Source: Pseudomonas marginalis
Lineage (GTDB): Bacteria > Pseudomonadota > Gammaproteobacteria > Pseudomonadales > Pseudomonadaceae
Assembly: GCF_008692035.1 (NCBI RefSeq)
Contig: NZ_VTFG01000002.1
Coordinates: 1,612,001 to 1,676,000, forward strand
DNA length: 64,000 bases
Reading direction: 5' to 3'
Shown piece after piece: positions 7,624 through 17,394 of the stretch; positions within the stretch are counted from its first letter, which is position 1, and the number at the start of each line of letters is the position of its first letter. The position numbers and the translations under genes were made by a program. The notes under the pieces are model-generated. The model saw nothing but the letters and a program-made list of their open reading frames with translations, did no database searches and had not been told where the DNA came from.

Positions 7624-9954
7624 CTAATCCACCACGCTGAATTCGAGCCGGGCGGTCTGGCCGGCTTCGTCGAGGACGCTGAGTTGGTAGCGGCCCAAGC
7701 GCTCGAAACTGGCATTGATGCTGTCCTGGTTGGCGCTGTCGCCCAGGGGGGCGCCGTTGAGAAACCACCAGCGCCGGCCGCTGCCGCCCAGGGCGGAAAG
7801 CTTGAGGCGCAGGGTTTGCTGGCTGGCGGCGGGCAGGCGCAGTTGGTCGCCTTCGCGCACGCCGACAATCGACAGCGGCGAAGACGCCGCCAGCGCCGGT
7901 GGCGGGCAATCGGGGTCGGCGGCGGGAATCCGCGCTTCACGGCGCTCGATCCTGGGCAACCATGGCTCCAGGGGCGCGGGCCACAAGGCGATATTTTTAG
8001 ACACCGCGCCAGGGCAATGGGCATCCACCCTCAAGCCCTTGGCGTTGACCCAGACGCTTTCCATCAAGCCCACGCTCAACGGCTGATCCAGCGCCTGCAA
8101 GGTCGGCGGCGTGGTGTTGTCCAGGGTCCAGGCAAAGCGCTGGCGGCGGCAATTCGGATCGCTGCGGTTCATGGGCTGGCCCAGCGGCCAACAAATCGCC
8201 GCCACGCCGACATTGGTCGGCACCGCCACCACCTGCGCGCTGATGCCGCGCTGGCTGTCGCGATTGGTCAGCACGTCATGCACCTGCAACATCAGCGGCG
8301 CCGCCGAGGCCAAACCGAACTGCCCCGGCACCGGCGTGCCGTCCGGGCGACCGATCCACACACCGATCAAATAGCGCGGCCCCACGCCAATCGCCCAGGC
8401 ATCGCGAAAACCGTAGCTGGTCCCGGTTTTCCAGGCCAGGACCGGGCGCTGCACCAGCTCGGCACGCGGGTCGCGATCAGGCCGCGCCTGGCCACTGAGG
8501 ATGCGCCGAACAATCCAGGCGGACCCTGGCGACAGCAAGGGCCGTTCTCTCAGCGTATCGTCCGGCTGCAATCGAAGGGTGGCGCTCCTGCCGTTGCGGG
8601 CGAAGGCGCTGTAGCCGCTGACCAGATCCTCCAGGCGGCTGCCCGCGCCGCCGAGGATCAGCGCCAGGTTGGGCTCGGCCAACGCCGGCAGGGCCAATGG
8701 CACGCCGCCGATGCGCATCTGCGCGGCAAACCGCTTGGGCCCGTACGCTTCCAGCAACTGCACCGCCGGCAGGTTCAGCGAACTGGACAGCGCCGTGCTC
8801 GCCGGCACTGCGCCGGTAAAGCCCATGGAAAAGTTGCCCGGGCGATAATCACCATAACGCCGGGGCACATCCTGCAGCAGCGATTCGGAGTGAATCAGGC
8901 CCTCGTCCAGGGCCATGCCATACAGGAACGGCTTCAAGGTAGAGCCCGGCGAACGCAGCGCGCTGATCATGTCCACATGGCCAAAGCGCTTAGCGTCGTT
9001 GATGTCCACTGACCCCAGGTAAGCGCGCACGGCCATGTTTTCTTCTTCCACCACCAGGATCGCGGCCGAGGTGTATTCCGGCAACCGCGCACGCCAGCCC
9101 AGCAACAGGTCTTCAAGACGGCGCTGCAGGGCGGCATCCAGCGTGGTGCGAATCAGCGGCGGGCTGTCCGGACGGTTAAGGCGGCGGGCAAGCAGCGGCG
9201 CCAGGCTCGGCTCCAGGCGCGGGGCGAGCAGCAACGGCTCCTCCAGCGCTTCGTCGACGGCGGCTTGTGGCCACACCTGGAACTCGGCGAGGCGGCGCAG
9301 TACTTTGTCGCGGGCCTCCTGGGCGCGCTGCGGGTGGCGATCCGGGCGCAGGCGGCTCGGCGCCTGGGGCAATACCGCGAGCAAAGCGGCTTCGGCGTGG
9401 GTCAGTTGCGCCGGGGATTTACCCAGGTACGCCCAACTGGCGGCCGCCACGCCCTGCAACGTGCCGCCGAACGGTGCGCGGTTCAGGTACAGGTTGAGAA
9501 TCTGTTCCTTGGACAGGTGCCACTCCAACTGCGCCGTGCGCCACAGTTGCCGCAACTTGCCGTGGAAGGTCCGCGAGTGAGGATCCAGCAGACGCGCCAC
9601 CTGCATCGACAACGTACTGCCACCCGACACCACCCGCGCGCCCGTCAGGTTCTGCCACATCGCCCGCACCAGCGCCAACGGGTTAACACCGGGATGCTGA
9701 TAAAACCAGCGGTCTTCGTAGGTGAGCAGTGCATCGAGGTAATACGGCGACACTTCGCTGGTTTGCACCGGATAACGCCACACGCCGTTGGCATCGGCAA
9801 ACCGCCATAACGGCGTGCCATCCTCGGCCAGCACCACCCGCGCCAGGTCGTCCCTGGGCAACGGCAACGGCCAGATACGATCGGCCAGCCACAGCAGGGC
9901 AATCATCAAGACCAGGCTCGCCAGGGTCCAGCGGACAAGTAAACGCAAATTCAA
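7624..9954 (-). CDS. pbpC: Penicillin-binding protein 1C
   Basis: 776-aa class A penicillin-binding protein. Seen: signal anchor (residues ~8-27); GT51 transglycosylase domain with EDRWFYQHPGVN and VSGGSTLSMQVAR; transpeptidase domain with SxxK at Ser338 (GSTLKPF), SSSLN as the SxN motif, and KTGTSYG; and a C-terminal ~90-residue BiPBP_C-type domain. All catalytic motifs are present. In E. coli pbpC is in an operon with yfhM; here yfhM lies upstream on the same strand but a 97-aa gene on the other strand and a REPIN come between them, so each gene needs its own promoter. Length is close to the 770-aa E. coli protein. Confidence 0.92.
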   Translation of the reverse strand: MNLRLLVRWTLASLVLMIALLWLADRIWPLPLPRDDLARVVLAEDGTPLWRFADANGVWRYPVQTSEVSPYYLDALLTYEDRWFYQHPGVNPLALVRAMWQNLTGARVVSGGSTLSMQVARLLDPHSRTFHGKLRQLWRTAQLEWHLSKEQILNLYLNRAPFGGTLQGVAAASWAYLGKSPAQLTHAEAALLAVLPQAPSRLRPDRHPQRAQEARDKVLRRLAEFQVWPQAAVDEALEEPLLLAPRLEPSLAPLLARRLNRPDSPPLIRTTLDAALQRRLEDLLLGWRARLPEYTSAAILVVEEENMAVRAYLGSVDINDAKRFGHVDMISALRSPGSTLKPFLYGMALDEGLIHSESLLQDVPRRYGDYRPGNFSMGFTGAVPASTALSSSLNLPAVQLLEAYGPKRFAAQMRIGGVPLALPALAEPNLALILGGAGSRLEDLVSGYSAFARNGRSATLRLQPDDTLRERPLLSPGSAWIVRRILSGQARPDRDPRAELVQRPVLAWKTGTSYGFRDAWAIGVGPRYLIGVWIGRPDGTPVPGQFGLASAAPLMLQVHDVLTNRDSQRGISAQVVAVPTNVGVAAICWPLGQPMNRSDPNCRRQRFAWTLDNTTPPTLQALDQPLSVGLMESVWVNAKGLRVDAHCPGAVSKNIALWPAPLEPWLPRIERREARIPAADPDCPPPALAASSPLSIVGVREGDQLRLPAASQQTLRLKLSALGGSGRRWWFLNGAPLGDSANQDSINASFERLGRYQLSVLDEAGQTARLEFSVVD

Positions 9955-10044
9955 GCGGGCAAACCTCTATGCTTGTAGGGAACTAGCCTGTTGCAATAAC
10001 AACCAAAGGCACAGATACGCCCACCTTCTTATCAGGACACACAT

Positions 10045-10338
10045 ATGCAGGTAGAAAGCTTTTTCGAATGGTTGGGCCAGGCGCTCGGTTCCGTCATCCG
10101 CTTTATCGTCGACGGGCTCAGCGGATTGTTCGGAGCCTTGACCCACGCCGGCGGCAACTTTGTCGAAGGCCTGTCACGCACATTGGGCATGGACACCTCG
10201 ATCATCAGCATCCTCACCCTGATCGTCGGCCTGCTGTTTCTGTACTCAGCCGTACGCGCCTTCATGCGCGCTTCGATTATCTTCGGGGTGATCTGGCTGA
10301 TACTTGGCCTGTGGCTGCTCAGTTGGGTCGTGCACTAA
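10045..10338 (+). CDS. Small membrane protein, unknown
   Basis: 97-aa protein I do not recognise. Seen: an amphipathic N-terminal third (SFFEWLGQALGSVIRFIVDG), then two hydrophobic segments near the C-terminus (ISILTLIVGLLFLYSAV and IIFGVIWLILGLWLLSWVV) separated by RAFMRAS, so probably two transmembrane helices with both ends on the same side. The ATG follows AGGA. It is divergent from pbpC and faces yfhM tail to tail, with a REPIN in the gap. Location beside two cell-wall/envelope-defence genes hints at an envelope role, but that is inference only. Confidence 0.6.
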   Translation: MQVESFFEWLGQALGSVIRFIVDGLSGLFGALTHAGGNFVEGLSRTLGMDTSIISILTLIVGLLFLYSAVRAFMRASIIFGVIWLILGLWLLSWVVH

Positions 10339-10356
10339 ACCCAAGAACACCCAGCC

Positions 10357-10460
10357 ACTGTAGGAGCGAGCTTGCTCGCGAAGGACGTCAACGATAACGC
10401 TGACATCCTGAATAAACGCGGTGCCCTTGCGTTCTTCGCGGGCAAGCCCGCTCCTACAGT
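10357..10460. repeat. REPIN (GTAGGAGCGAGC type)
   Basis: Two inverted REP-like arms, 10357-10387 and 10430-10460, of the form CTGTAGGAGCGAGCTTGCTC and its complement, enclosing about 42 bases. This is the common Pseudomonas REP sequence arranged as an inverted pair. It fills the gap between the convergent small membrane-protein gene and yfhM and could also stop transcription in both directions. Confidence 0.85.
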
Positions 10461-10476
10461 GATCAACCGTCAAATT

Positions 10477-13400
10477 TCAGCGTCCCTTGATCACCAGGTC
10501 CGCCGGCGTCTCCCCCACTGCCTGCCAGTTCGGCCGGTACATCGACTCCACCTGCGGCGGCGGCACGCGGTAAGTGCCCGGTGTCACGGCACGGGCCAGG
10601 TACAGCAAGTGCGTGGTGCCATCGCCGTCAAGGTTGATGGCCGCCACGTAACGGTCATCACGAAACTCCTGATGCTTGAGCGCCGCGTTCTGCATCGACC
10701 CGCGCCATTCCTTCACCTGGCTGCTGGCGTTTTCCAGGCTGGCGGCACTTTGGGCCAGGTTCTGGTTTTCCAGCTCCAGGCCCGCCGGCAATAGGTCGAC
10801 CACCAAGGCATCCGGCACGCGCTGCCTGGCGCTCACCGCCAGGTGCACCAGCACCAGGTCGCCGCTATTGAGGTTGCGCAGGTTCAGCGGTTGGCCATTC
10901 ATGCCCAGGTATTCCCGGCGGATGCTCAGGTTGTCGCCACCCGGTGCCGGTGGCACCTGGGGATAACCCGAGATCGTCAGTTGCTGGTAGACCGGCACAT
11001 CGCCCTGATTGGTCAGGTTCAGATCGCCAGAAAGCAGCTTGCCTTCCAGGTCCAGCGTCGACTGTTGATTGTTCAGCTCATGTTCCCCACCGCTGCCATT
11101 GAGCAGGACCTTCCAGGCCGACTCGGGCTGGGCAAACCCCAGGCGCCCGGCCAGGAACAGCGAGTTGCGCTCCTGGGTCGACAGGTACGGGCTGGCCGCC
11201 AATTGGTCCGACAGGCTAAACAAACGCTCCTCACGCTTGCCCTTGGCCAAGTCGTTTTCTTCCAGCAACGCCAGGATCATCGCCTGATCGCGCAGCGGGC
11301 TGCCGTAGTCACCCAGCCATTCCTTGGCGCTGCGTTGCGCCGCCAGGCCGGCCAGCAAGGCTTGATCCGCACGGGGCTGGTCACCCATCTTCTGTAATGC
11401 GATGGACAACTGCACCAACGGCAACCCGGAACGCGCGTCGCTGCGCCGCTCGAAGATACTGCGCAATGCGCCCAACGGCGCCTGCTGACTGCGCGCCAGT
11501 ACCATGCCGGCGTAGGCCTGCACGGCAAAGCGCGTGTGGTCGGCGTTGTCGCTGTAGTCGACTTCGATCAGGTTACGCTCCTGCACATAACGCAGCAGGC
11601 GCTCGCTGGCTTTCTTCAGCGCTTCGGGCGGTACCGCAAAGCCCTGGTCACGGGCACGCAACAGGAAGTCGGTGACATAAGCCGTCAGCCAATATTCCTC
11701 TTCGCCATCGGCGCCCCACAAACCGAAGCTGCCGTTATAGCGCTGCATGCCCAGCAGGCGCTCGATGCCCAGCTCGATCTTGCGTTTGCGCTCAGCATCC
11801 GGCTCGCCCTTGATGCTCAAGCGTTTGAGCAGCGCGTCGTCGGCGTACAGCGACGGGTACAGACCACTGGCGGTCTGCTCCAGGCACCCATAAGGATAGG
11901 CCTTGAGCGCCGAGATCTGCGCGCCCAGGTTCAGCGGCGGCCGGCTTGACAGGCTCAGCAGCGCCTCACGCCCAGAAGCATCGAATTGATCCAATGCGCC
12001 GGCGGGCAGGCTCCACGGCTCGCCCTTGAGCACCGCGCGGTAATGCTTGAGCAACGCCGGGTAGGCCGGGCGCACACCCAGGGTCCATTCGCGGCTGAAC
12101 GGCGGCAGGTTCTCACCGGGCAGGTCCAGGCCATTGACCGTGACCTTCACCTTGCCTTGACCCAAGCCACCCCAGGCTTTCACCGGGATACGCAGGGTAG
12201 TGCGCTGGCCTTGCTTGAGCTCGACGGCTTGAGCGCCCGTGTTGACCAGCTCCAACTGCCCTTCGGCACTCAGTTGCACATCCAGTTTCTGCGCCTTGCC
12301 CGACAGGTTGGACAGGTCCAGGGCCAACGTCGTCTGGTCACCGCCGGCGAGGAAGCGCGGGGCCGACAGCTCGGCGATCAGCGGCGCGGCGATCACGGTC
12401 TTGCCTTCGGCCATGCCGTAGCGGTCGTCGCTCCAGGCCTGGGCCATCAGGCGCAGTTCGCCGTTGAAGTCGGGGATGTTGACGCTGACTTCACCCTCGC
12501 CCTGCTCATTCAAGGTCACCGGCGCGCTTTGCAGGGCGACGATGGTCACACTGGTGTCCGGACGCTTGCCGCCCTTGGCCAGCGCGGCGTCGCCGCCAAA
12601 GGCCAGGCTGGCCAGGCGGCCCTGCCCGGCTTCGATCAACTGGCCGTAGATATCGAACTGGTCCACGCCATAGGCCTTGCGGCCGAACAGGCTGGAGTAC
12701 GGGTCCGGCGTCGGGTATTCGGTGATATTGAGGATGCCCACGTCCACCGCCGCCACCAGCACGTGCACCTGTTTCGGCACGCTGCCATCGGCGTTTTTGG
12801 CGGCGATGTTCACCGTCAGCGGTTGTTTGGGGCGCATTTTTTCCGGCGCGGTCAGGGTCACGCCAAGCTTGCGCTGGGTGCGATCCAGCGGCAGATGCAG
12901 CAGGCCTACCGCGCGCTTGGGGGTGATATTGGCTTTGCGCTCGCCGGGACGAACCACCAGGGCGCTGACGTACAGGTCATGGCGCGACCATTTCGGATCA
13001 AGCTTCACGGCAAAGCTTTTGCCTTCGGCCGGCACGTCGATTTCCTGCCACCACAGCGGCCCTTCGGCGGACTCCACCAGCAGGTAGCCTTTACCGGCAG
13101 CCGGCGGCGTGACCGTGACGTTGGCGGTATCGCCGTCGCCATAGGCGGGTTTATCCAGCGCCAGCTTGACCTGATCGGGCCGTACGGCGCCGCCTTCGGT
13201 GTTGTCCTGGGCCTGGTAGCCGGCCCAGAAGCGCAGGCTGCTGACCAGGCCGGTCTGCGGGTCTTCGACCTCGACGCGGTACGGCCCCCACTCCACCTGG
13301 AAGCTGACCTTGGCGGTATCGCCGGCCTTGATGTTCAGGGTCTGTTCGTCGAGGTTGAGGAATTTTTCGTTGTAGTGATAGCTCCAGCCATCGCTGTCGG

Positions 13401-15372
13401 AGTAGTTCCAGTAGTAGTCACGGCGCTCGCGTACCAGGCGGACCTTGAGGTCTTGCGCGGCGAGTTTCTGCCCGTCCTGGTTGGCCAGCAGCACTTCGAA
13501 TTCCGCCGGGCCGTCGCCATTGGTTTCCTTGCCGTCAAACAGGCCACGCAGGCCCGGCAGTTGCTCGGCGGGCCAGATCGGCTGCACCAGGCGCCGGGTG
13601 ATCGGCCGCCCGCCCGACTCGTGCAGGCTGGCCTGCACGATCAGTTGCAGGGGGGATTTGGCCTCGGCCCATTTGCTTTCCAGGGTCAGTTCTTCCTGGC
13701 CCTTGGCGTCGAGCACGCTTTCGTCCAGCTCGAAGTCCTGGCTCAGTTCCTCTTCGGTGACGGATCCGAATTGATAGCCCGGCAGCGACTTGACCGCTTC
13801 GCGCAACGGTCGCACATAGACTTGCCCGCTGACGCGGTTGCCCGACGCCGGCGAACCATAGAGGTAGCGACCGTTGACCTTGATCACCGGGTTATCCGCC
13901 GGGCTCAATGCCGTGTCGCTGCCCTTGAGTTCCAGCGCCAGGCGCTCGGGCAGGAAGTCTTCGACGAGGAATTCATACAGCTGCGGCTTGCCATCACCCA
14001 GGTCGAACACCAACTGCCAGCGCCCGGTCGGCGCTTCGCCGGCCAGCTGCAGTTGATATTGATAGAGGCCAGAGGCATCGGCATCCCAGACGAACTTGCG
14101 GCTCACCTGTTCATCCGGGCGACGCACTTCGACGCTCACCGGCTGCGGCTTGACCGCGTTGCCGTCCTTGTCCCGCAGCAGGGCGTTGAGCAGCACGGTT
14201 TCGCCGGGGCGATACAGGTCGCGCGGGCCGAACACAAAGAACTGCAACGGATGGGAAGGTTGGCCGCCGATATCGAACTCGGCCAGATCCAGCGCGGCAC
14301 TGTCCAGGCGCAGCAGACTGGTCTGCTCGCCCTGCTTGGCCAGCAGCACCTGGGCCTTTTTCGGCAACGGCAACTCAGCGTGGCCGCCCTTTTCGGTCTT
14401 GCCCTGGCCCAGCACACGGCCGTCGGCATCGAGCACTTCAAGGTCGACGCCATCCAACGCCTTGCCACCTTCCAGCGCCTGGGTAAACACATCCAGGCGA
14501 TTGGCGTAGCGGTGCACCGACAGGCCGATATCGCTCAAGGTAAACAGCGTGGCCGGTTGCGAATAGTTGTAGGTGCCCGAAGCGCGCATCACCGCCAGGT
14601 ACACGCCCGGTTGCTGCAATTGCTTGAGGCCGGCGATCGGCAGCAGCAGGGTTTCACGGGTATTGCGCGCCGGGTTCAGGTCGAAACGGCCGCCGTAGAC
14701 CAGGTCGGCCAGCGGCAGCAGTTCGCGGGATTCATAACTTTGCAGGCTGGTATTGCGCCCCCACTGCGCCAGGAACGACGGCAGGGATTCGGGTTTGATA
14801 CGGAAGAATTCAACGTCGATCTTGTCGACGTTCAATGCGATCACCGGCAGGCCTTCGGCCAGGCGCGTCGGCAACAATGTGCCACGGCTGGCGAAGCCGA
14901 CGGTGGCTTGCAGGTCACGGGTTTCCAGGCGCGCGATGTACTCGGCGGCGAGCGTGTTGGCGTTGACCGCCTTCACCCCGGCATCCACCGTCAGCACCAG
15001 TTTGCGCTGGGGTTCCAGGTGACGCAGGCGCAGCTCCATGAGGTTATCGGACAGCTCCCAGGCGCCATCGACCTTGCCGGACTTGCTGTCGACCAGATGG
15101 AGTTTGTCGGCAAACTTCTGCTCCGGATCCAACGGAATGGAAAAACTCACCGACAAGGTGCTGGCGCCGTCCAACTGCACCTCGGATACGTCCACCACAC
15201 TCAACTCACGCCCGGCATAACGCTGCTTGAGCGCCGCCACATCCACCGCGGCCTTGGCCGGTTTCGGCGCCGTCGCCACGGTGGGCGCAGGCGGTGCTGC
15301 CGGTTTATCGGAAGAATCGCAGGCGCTCAGCAGGGCCAGCGCGCAGGCCAGGAACAATCCTTTGTTAAGCAT
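10477..15372 (-). CDS. yfhM: Bacterial alpha-2-macroglobulin lipoprotein YfhM
   Basis: 1631-aa periplasmic protease-trapping protein. Seen: signal peptide MLNKGLFLACALALLSAC with lipobox LSAC (Cys18); a Pro/Ala linker; macroglobulin domains; and the thioester motif YGCLEQT with Cys1163, so this is the thioester-active class like E. coli YfhM. After it comes the alpha-helical toroid (GIERLLGMQRYNGSFGLWG) and the C-terminal receptor-like domain. Known family role: it traps attacking proteases by covalent linkage and works alongside PBP1C for cell-wall repair. Length matches the E. coli protein (1653 aa). Transcription runs toward the REPIN at 10357-10460. Confidence 0.93.
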   Translation of the reverse strand: MLNKGLFLACALALLSACDSSDKPAAPPAPTVATAPKPAKAAVDVAALKQRYAGRELSVVDVSEVQLDGASTLSVSFSIPLDPEQKFADKLHLVDSKSGKVDGAWELSDNLMELRLRHLEPQRKLVLTVDAGVKAVNANTLAAEYIARLETRDLQATVGFASRGTLLPTRLAEGLPVIALNVDKIDVEFFRIKPESLPSFLAQWGRNTSLQSYESRELLPLADLVYGGRFDLNPARNTRETLLLPIAGLKQLQQPGVYLAVMRASGTYNYSQPATLFTLSDIGLSVHRYANRLDVFTQALEGGKALDGVDLEVLDADGRVLGQGKTEKGGHAELPLPKKAQVLLAKQGEQTSLLRLDSAALDLAEFDIGGQPSHPLQFFVFGPRDLYRPGETVLLNALLRDKDGNAVKPQPVSVEVRRPDEQVSRKFVWDADASGLYQYQLQLAGEAPTGRWQLVFDLGDGKPQLYEFLVEDFLPERLALELKGSDTALSPADNPVIKVNGRYLYGSPASGNRVSGQVYVRPLREAVKSLPGYQFGSVTEEELSQDFELDESVLDAKGQEELTLESKWAEAKSPLQLIVQASLHESGGRPITRRLVQPIWPAEQLPGLRGLFDGKETNGDGPAEFEVLLANQDGQKLAAQDLKVRLVRERRDYYWNYSDSDGWSYHYNEKFLNLDEQTLNIKAGDTAKVSFQVEWGPYRVEVEDPQTGLVSSLRFWAGYQAQDNTEGGAVRPDQVKLALDKPAYGDGDTANVTVTPPAAGKGYLLVESAEGPLWWQEIDVPAEGKSFAVKLDPKWSRHDLYVSALVVRPGERKANITPKRAVGLLHLPLDRTQRKLGVTLTAPEKMRPKQPLTVNIAAKNADGSVPKQVHVLVAAVDVGILNITEYPTPDPYSSLFGRKAYGVDQFDIYGQLIEAGQGRLASLAFGGDAALAKGGKRPDTSVTIVALQSAPVTLNEQGEGEVSVNIPDFNGELRLMAQAWSDDRYGMAEGKTVIAAPLIAELSAPRFLAGGDQTTLALDLSNLSGKAQKLDVQLSAEGQLELVNTGAQAVELKQGQRTTLRIPVKAWGGLGQGKVKVTVNGLDLPGENLPPFSREWTLGVRPAYPALLKHYRAVLKGEPWSLPAGALDQFDASGREALLSLSSRPPLNLGAQISALKAYPYGCLEQTASGLYPSLYADDALLKRLSIKGEPDAERKRKIELGIERLLGMQRYNGSFGLWGADGEEEYWLTAYVTDFLLRARDQGFAVPPEALKKASERLLRYVQERNLIEVDYSDNADHTRFAVQAYAGMVLARSQQAPLGALRSIFERRSDARSGLPLVQLSIALQKMGDQPRADQALLAGLAAQRSAKEWLGDYGSPLRDQAMILALLEENDLAKGKREERLFSLSDQLAASPYLSTQERNSLFLAGRLGFAQPESAWKVLLNGSGGEHELNNQQSTLDLEGKLLSGDLNLTNQGDVPVYQQLTISGYPQVPPAPGGDNLSIRREYLGMNGQPLNLRNLNSGDLVLVHLAVSARQRVPDALVVDLLPAGLELENQNLAQSAASLENASSQVKEWRGSMQNAALKHQEFRDDRYVAAINLDGDGTTHLLYLARAVTPGTYRVPPPQVESMYRPNWQAVGETPADLVIKGR

Positions 15373-15585
15373 GGGGCACTCGTAGTCAGAGGGAACCGAG
15401 GGGTGAACTATATATCAGCGCCGGCCAAGCCGATGTGGCGCTGGTCACATTGACCGACGGAGGGTGAGTTGGTTCTCAACGGTCTCAAGTCCCAGCCAAA
15501 TCCCACAGGCATAGGGCTCCATTCCACATTGGCCCTGTTGCGCTGCCAATGGACGGTTACAATGCCGCTCCCCCAAGGAGCCTGC

Positions 15586-16935
15586 ATGTCCACCTTACTG
15601 ACCGACTGGCGCGACCGCCCTACCCATCGCCGCGTATGGGCTTTGGCCGCGCCGATGATTCTTTCGAACATCTCCGTGCCGATGGTGGCACTGGTCGACA
15701 GCATGGTCATCGGCCACCTGCCCCACGCTCACCAGCTGGGCGCCGTGGCCGTCGGTGCCAGCTTGTATACCTTCCTCGCCTGGGCCATGGGTTTTCTGCG
15801 CATGGGTTCCACCGGTTTCGCCGCCCAGGCCGCCGGGCGCAAGGATGGTGCGGCACTGCGACAGATCCTGCTGCAAGGTTTGCTGCTGGCGCTGGGGTTG
15901 GCGATGTTGCTGGGGACCGTCGGCATTCCGCTGAGCCATCTGGCCCTGGAATGGATGCAACCGTCCCCCGAACTCAACCAATTGACCCGCGAGTTCTTCC
16001 ACACCCGCCTGTTCGGCCTGCCCGCCGCCCTGGCCAGCTACGCGCTGGTGGGTTGGTTTCTCGGCACGCAAAACGCCCGGGCGCCATTGGCAATCCTGTT
16101 GACCACCAACCTGGTGAACATCGCCCTGAACCTGTGGTTCGTATTGGGCCTGGACTGGGGCGTGGTCGGCTCGGCCCGCGCATCGGTGATCGCCGAATGG
16201 ACCGGCGCCCTCCTCGGCCTGGCCCTCACGCAAAAAGCCCTGCGCGCCTACCCCGGGCATATCGCCTGGGCTGCGTTGAAACGGTGGCAAAGCTGGCGCC
16301 CGTTGCTGGCGGTGAACCGCGACATCTTTATCCGCAGCCTGGCGCTGCAGTCGGTGTTTTTCATGATCACGGTACAAGGCGCACGCCTGGGCGATGCCAC
16401 CGTGGCGGCCAACGCGCTGTTGCTCAACGGCCTGCTGCTGACCGCTCATGCGCTGGACGGCTTGGCCCACGCCGTCGAGGCGCTGTGCGGACACGCCATT
16501 GGCGCCCGTGACCGCCCGGCCCTGCGCCGTTCGCTGGTGGTTGCCGGCGGTTGGTCGCTGATCGCCAGTCTGGGGTTTGCCCTGCTGTTCACCCTCGCCG
16601 GCCACCTGTTTATTGCCATGCAGACCGATATCCCCAGCGTGCGCGAAACCGCCGATCTCTACCTGCCGTACCTGGCGGTACTGCCGTTGATTGCGGTGTG
16701 GAGTTATCTGTTGGATGGGTTGTTTATCGGCGCTACGCGCGCCAAGGAAATGCGCAATGGCATGTTGCTGACGGTGCTGATGGTGTTGCCCTTTGCCTGG
16801 GCACTGCAAGGCCTGGGCAACCACGGGCTGTGGATGACATTCCTGCTGTTCATGGCCTTGCGCAGCCTGACCCTGGGGGTCATTGCCTGGCGGCTCAAGC
16901 AGCGGGGGGAGTGGTTCGGTGCCCGTGCCGACTGA
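15586..16935 (+). CDS. MATE-family efflux transporter, DinF type
   Basis: 449-aa multidrug and toxic-compound extrusion transporter. Seen: about 12 hydrophobic segments, an N-terminal RRVWALAAPMILSNISVPM and VDSMVIGHL, and LDGLFIGATRAKEMRNGM near the C-terminus. These match E. coli DinF (ALPMIFSNITVP, VDTAVIGHL, LDGMFIGATRATEMRN) closely. Transport is predicted to use Na+ or H+ gradients; the substrate is unknown. ATG at 15586 is preceded by AAGGAG; the frame is open 39 codons further upstream but without a ribosome-binding site. No lexA neighbour, so it is not in a lexA-dinF arrangement here. Confidence 0.88.
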   Translation: MSTLLTDWRDRPTHRRVWALAAPMILSNISVPMVALVDSMVIGHLPHAHQLGAVAVGASLYTFLAWAMGFLRMGSTGFAAQAAGRKDGAALRQILLQGLLLALGLAMLLGTVGIPLSHLALEWMQPSPELNQLTREFFHTRLFGLPAALASYALVGWFLGTQNARAPLAILLTTNLVNIALNLWFVLGLDWGVVGSARASVIAEWTGALLGLALTQKALRAYPGHIAWAALKRWQSWRPLLAVNRDIFIRSLALQSVFFMITVQGARLGDATVAANALLLNGLLLTAHALDGLAHAVEALCGHAIGARDRPALRRSLVVAGGWSLIASLGFALLFTLAGHLFIAMQTDIPSVRETADLYLPYLAVLPLIAVWSYLLDGLFIGATRAKEMRNGMLLTVLMVLPFAWALQGLGNHGLWMTFLLFMALRSLTLGVIAWRLKQRGEWFGARAD

Positions 16936-17030
16936 ACCTACCTGTTAGTTCTGACAGGTTACAGACCGACATTCCGGGCGTTGAATGGCCATGGGTAAAA
17001 CCCATCCCATAGATTCAAGGAGAGTCGGAT

Positions 17031-17342
17031 ATGAACATCACGAAAGCACTGTGGATCGCTACGGCTTGCACACTGGCGAGCATCGCGGGATGCAGCAATG
17101 GGCAAGGGCCGAACACTACCGAGGACAGACTGCGAGTTACAAACAGTAGCCAGTCCAATCTGACACTCATCCAGGGAACCGAGCGACACGCCCTCGCTCC
17201 AGGTGCAAATATTGAACTGCCCTTTAACAGCCAAAATGTCACGGTGGCGCCCACCACCACCGGTGCCGACAAACTTGACCGGGTTGTCTTTCAGTTCAAC
17301 CCAGGCCAATGCTCGGTCAAGCTCTGCCTGGTCACGTACTGA
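17031..17342 (+). CDS. Small predicted lipoprotein, unknown
   Basis: 103-aa protein, unrecognised. Seen: signal peptide MNITKALWIATACTLASIAGC with lipobox SIAGC (Cys21), then a short, mostly beta domain with two Cys near the end (GQCSVKLCLVTY). AAGGAG lies nine bases before the ATG. It is a single gene convergent with speA; a GC-rich hairpin at 17356-17383 separates them. Confidence 0.65.
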   Translation: MNITKALWIATACTLASIAGCSNGQGPNTTEDRLRVTNSSQSNLTLIQGTERHALAPGANIELPFNSQNVTVAPTTTGADKLDRVVFQFNPGQCSVKLCLVTY

Positions 17343-17355
17343 ACCACCCACCGAT

Positions 17356-17383
17356 ACGACGCGCGGGTATCCCCGCGCATCGT
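17356..17383. terminator. Bidirectional hairpin between lipoprotein gene and speA
   Basis: A stem of GCGCGGG and CCCGCGC around a short loop, extended by ACGA and TCGT on either side, in the 52-base gap between convergent genes. There is no clear U-run, so intrinsic termination is only likely, not certain. Confidence 0.45.
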
Positions 17384-17394
17384 TCAACCCAGCA

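Noticed and set aside
11986..15453. Very long open frame (over 1100 codons) on the plus strand opposite yfhM
   Set aside because: It mirrors yfhM codon structure, is rich in Gln/Arg/His/Gly as expected from antisense of a GC-rich gene, and resembles no protein family. yfhM on the other strand has clear motifs.
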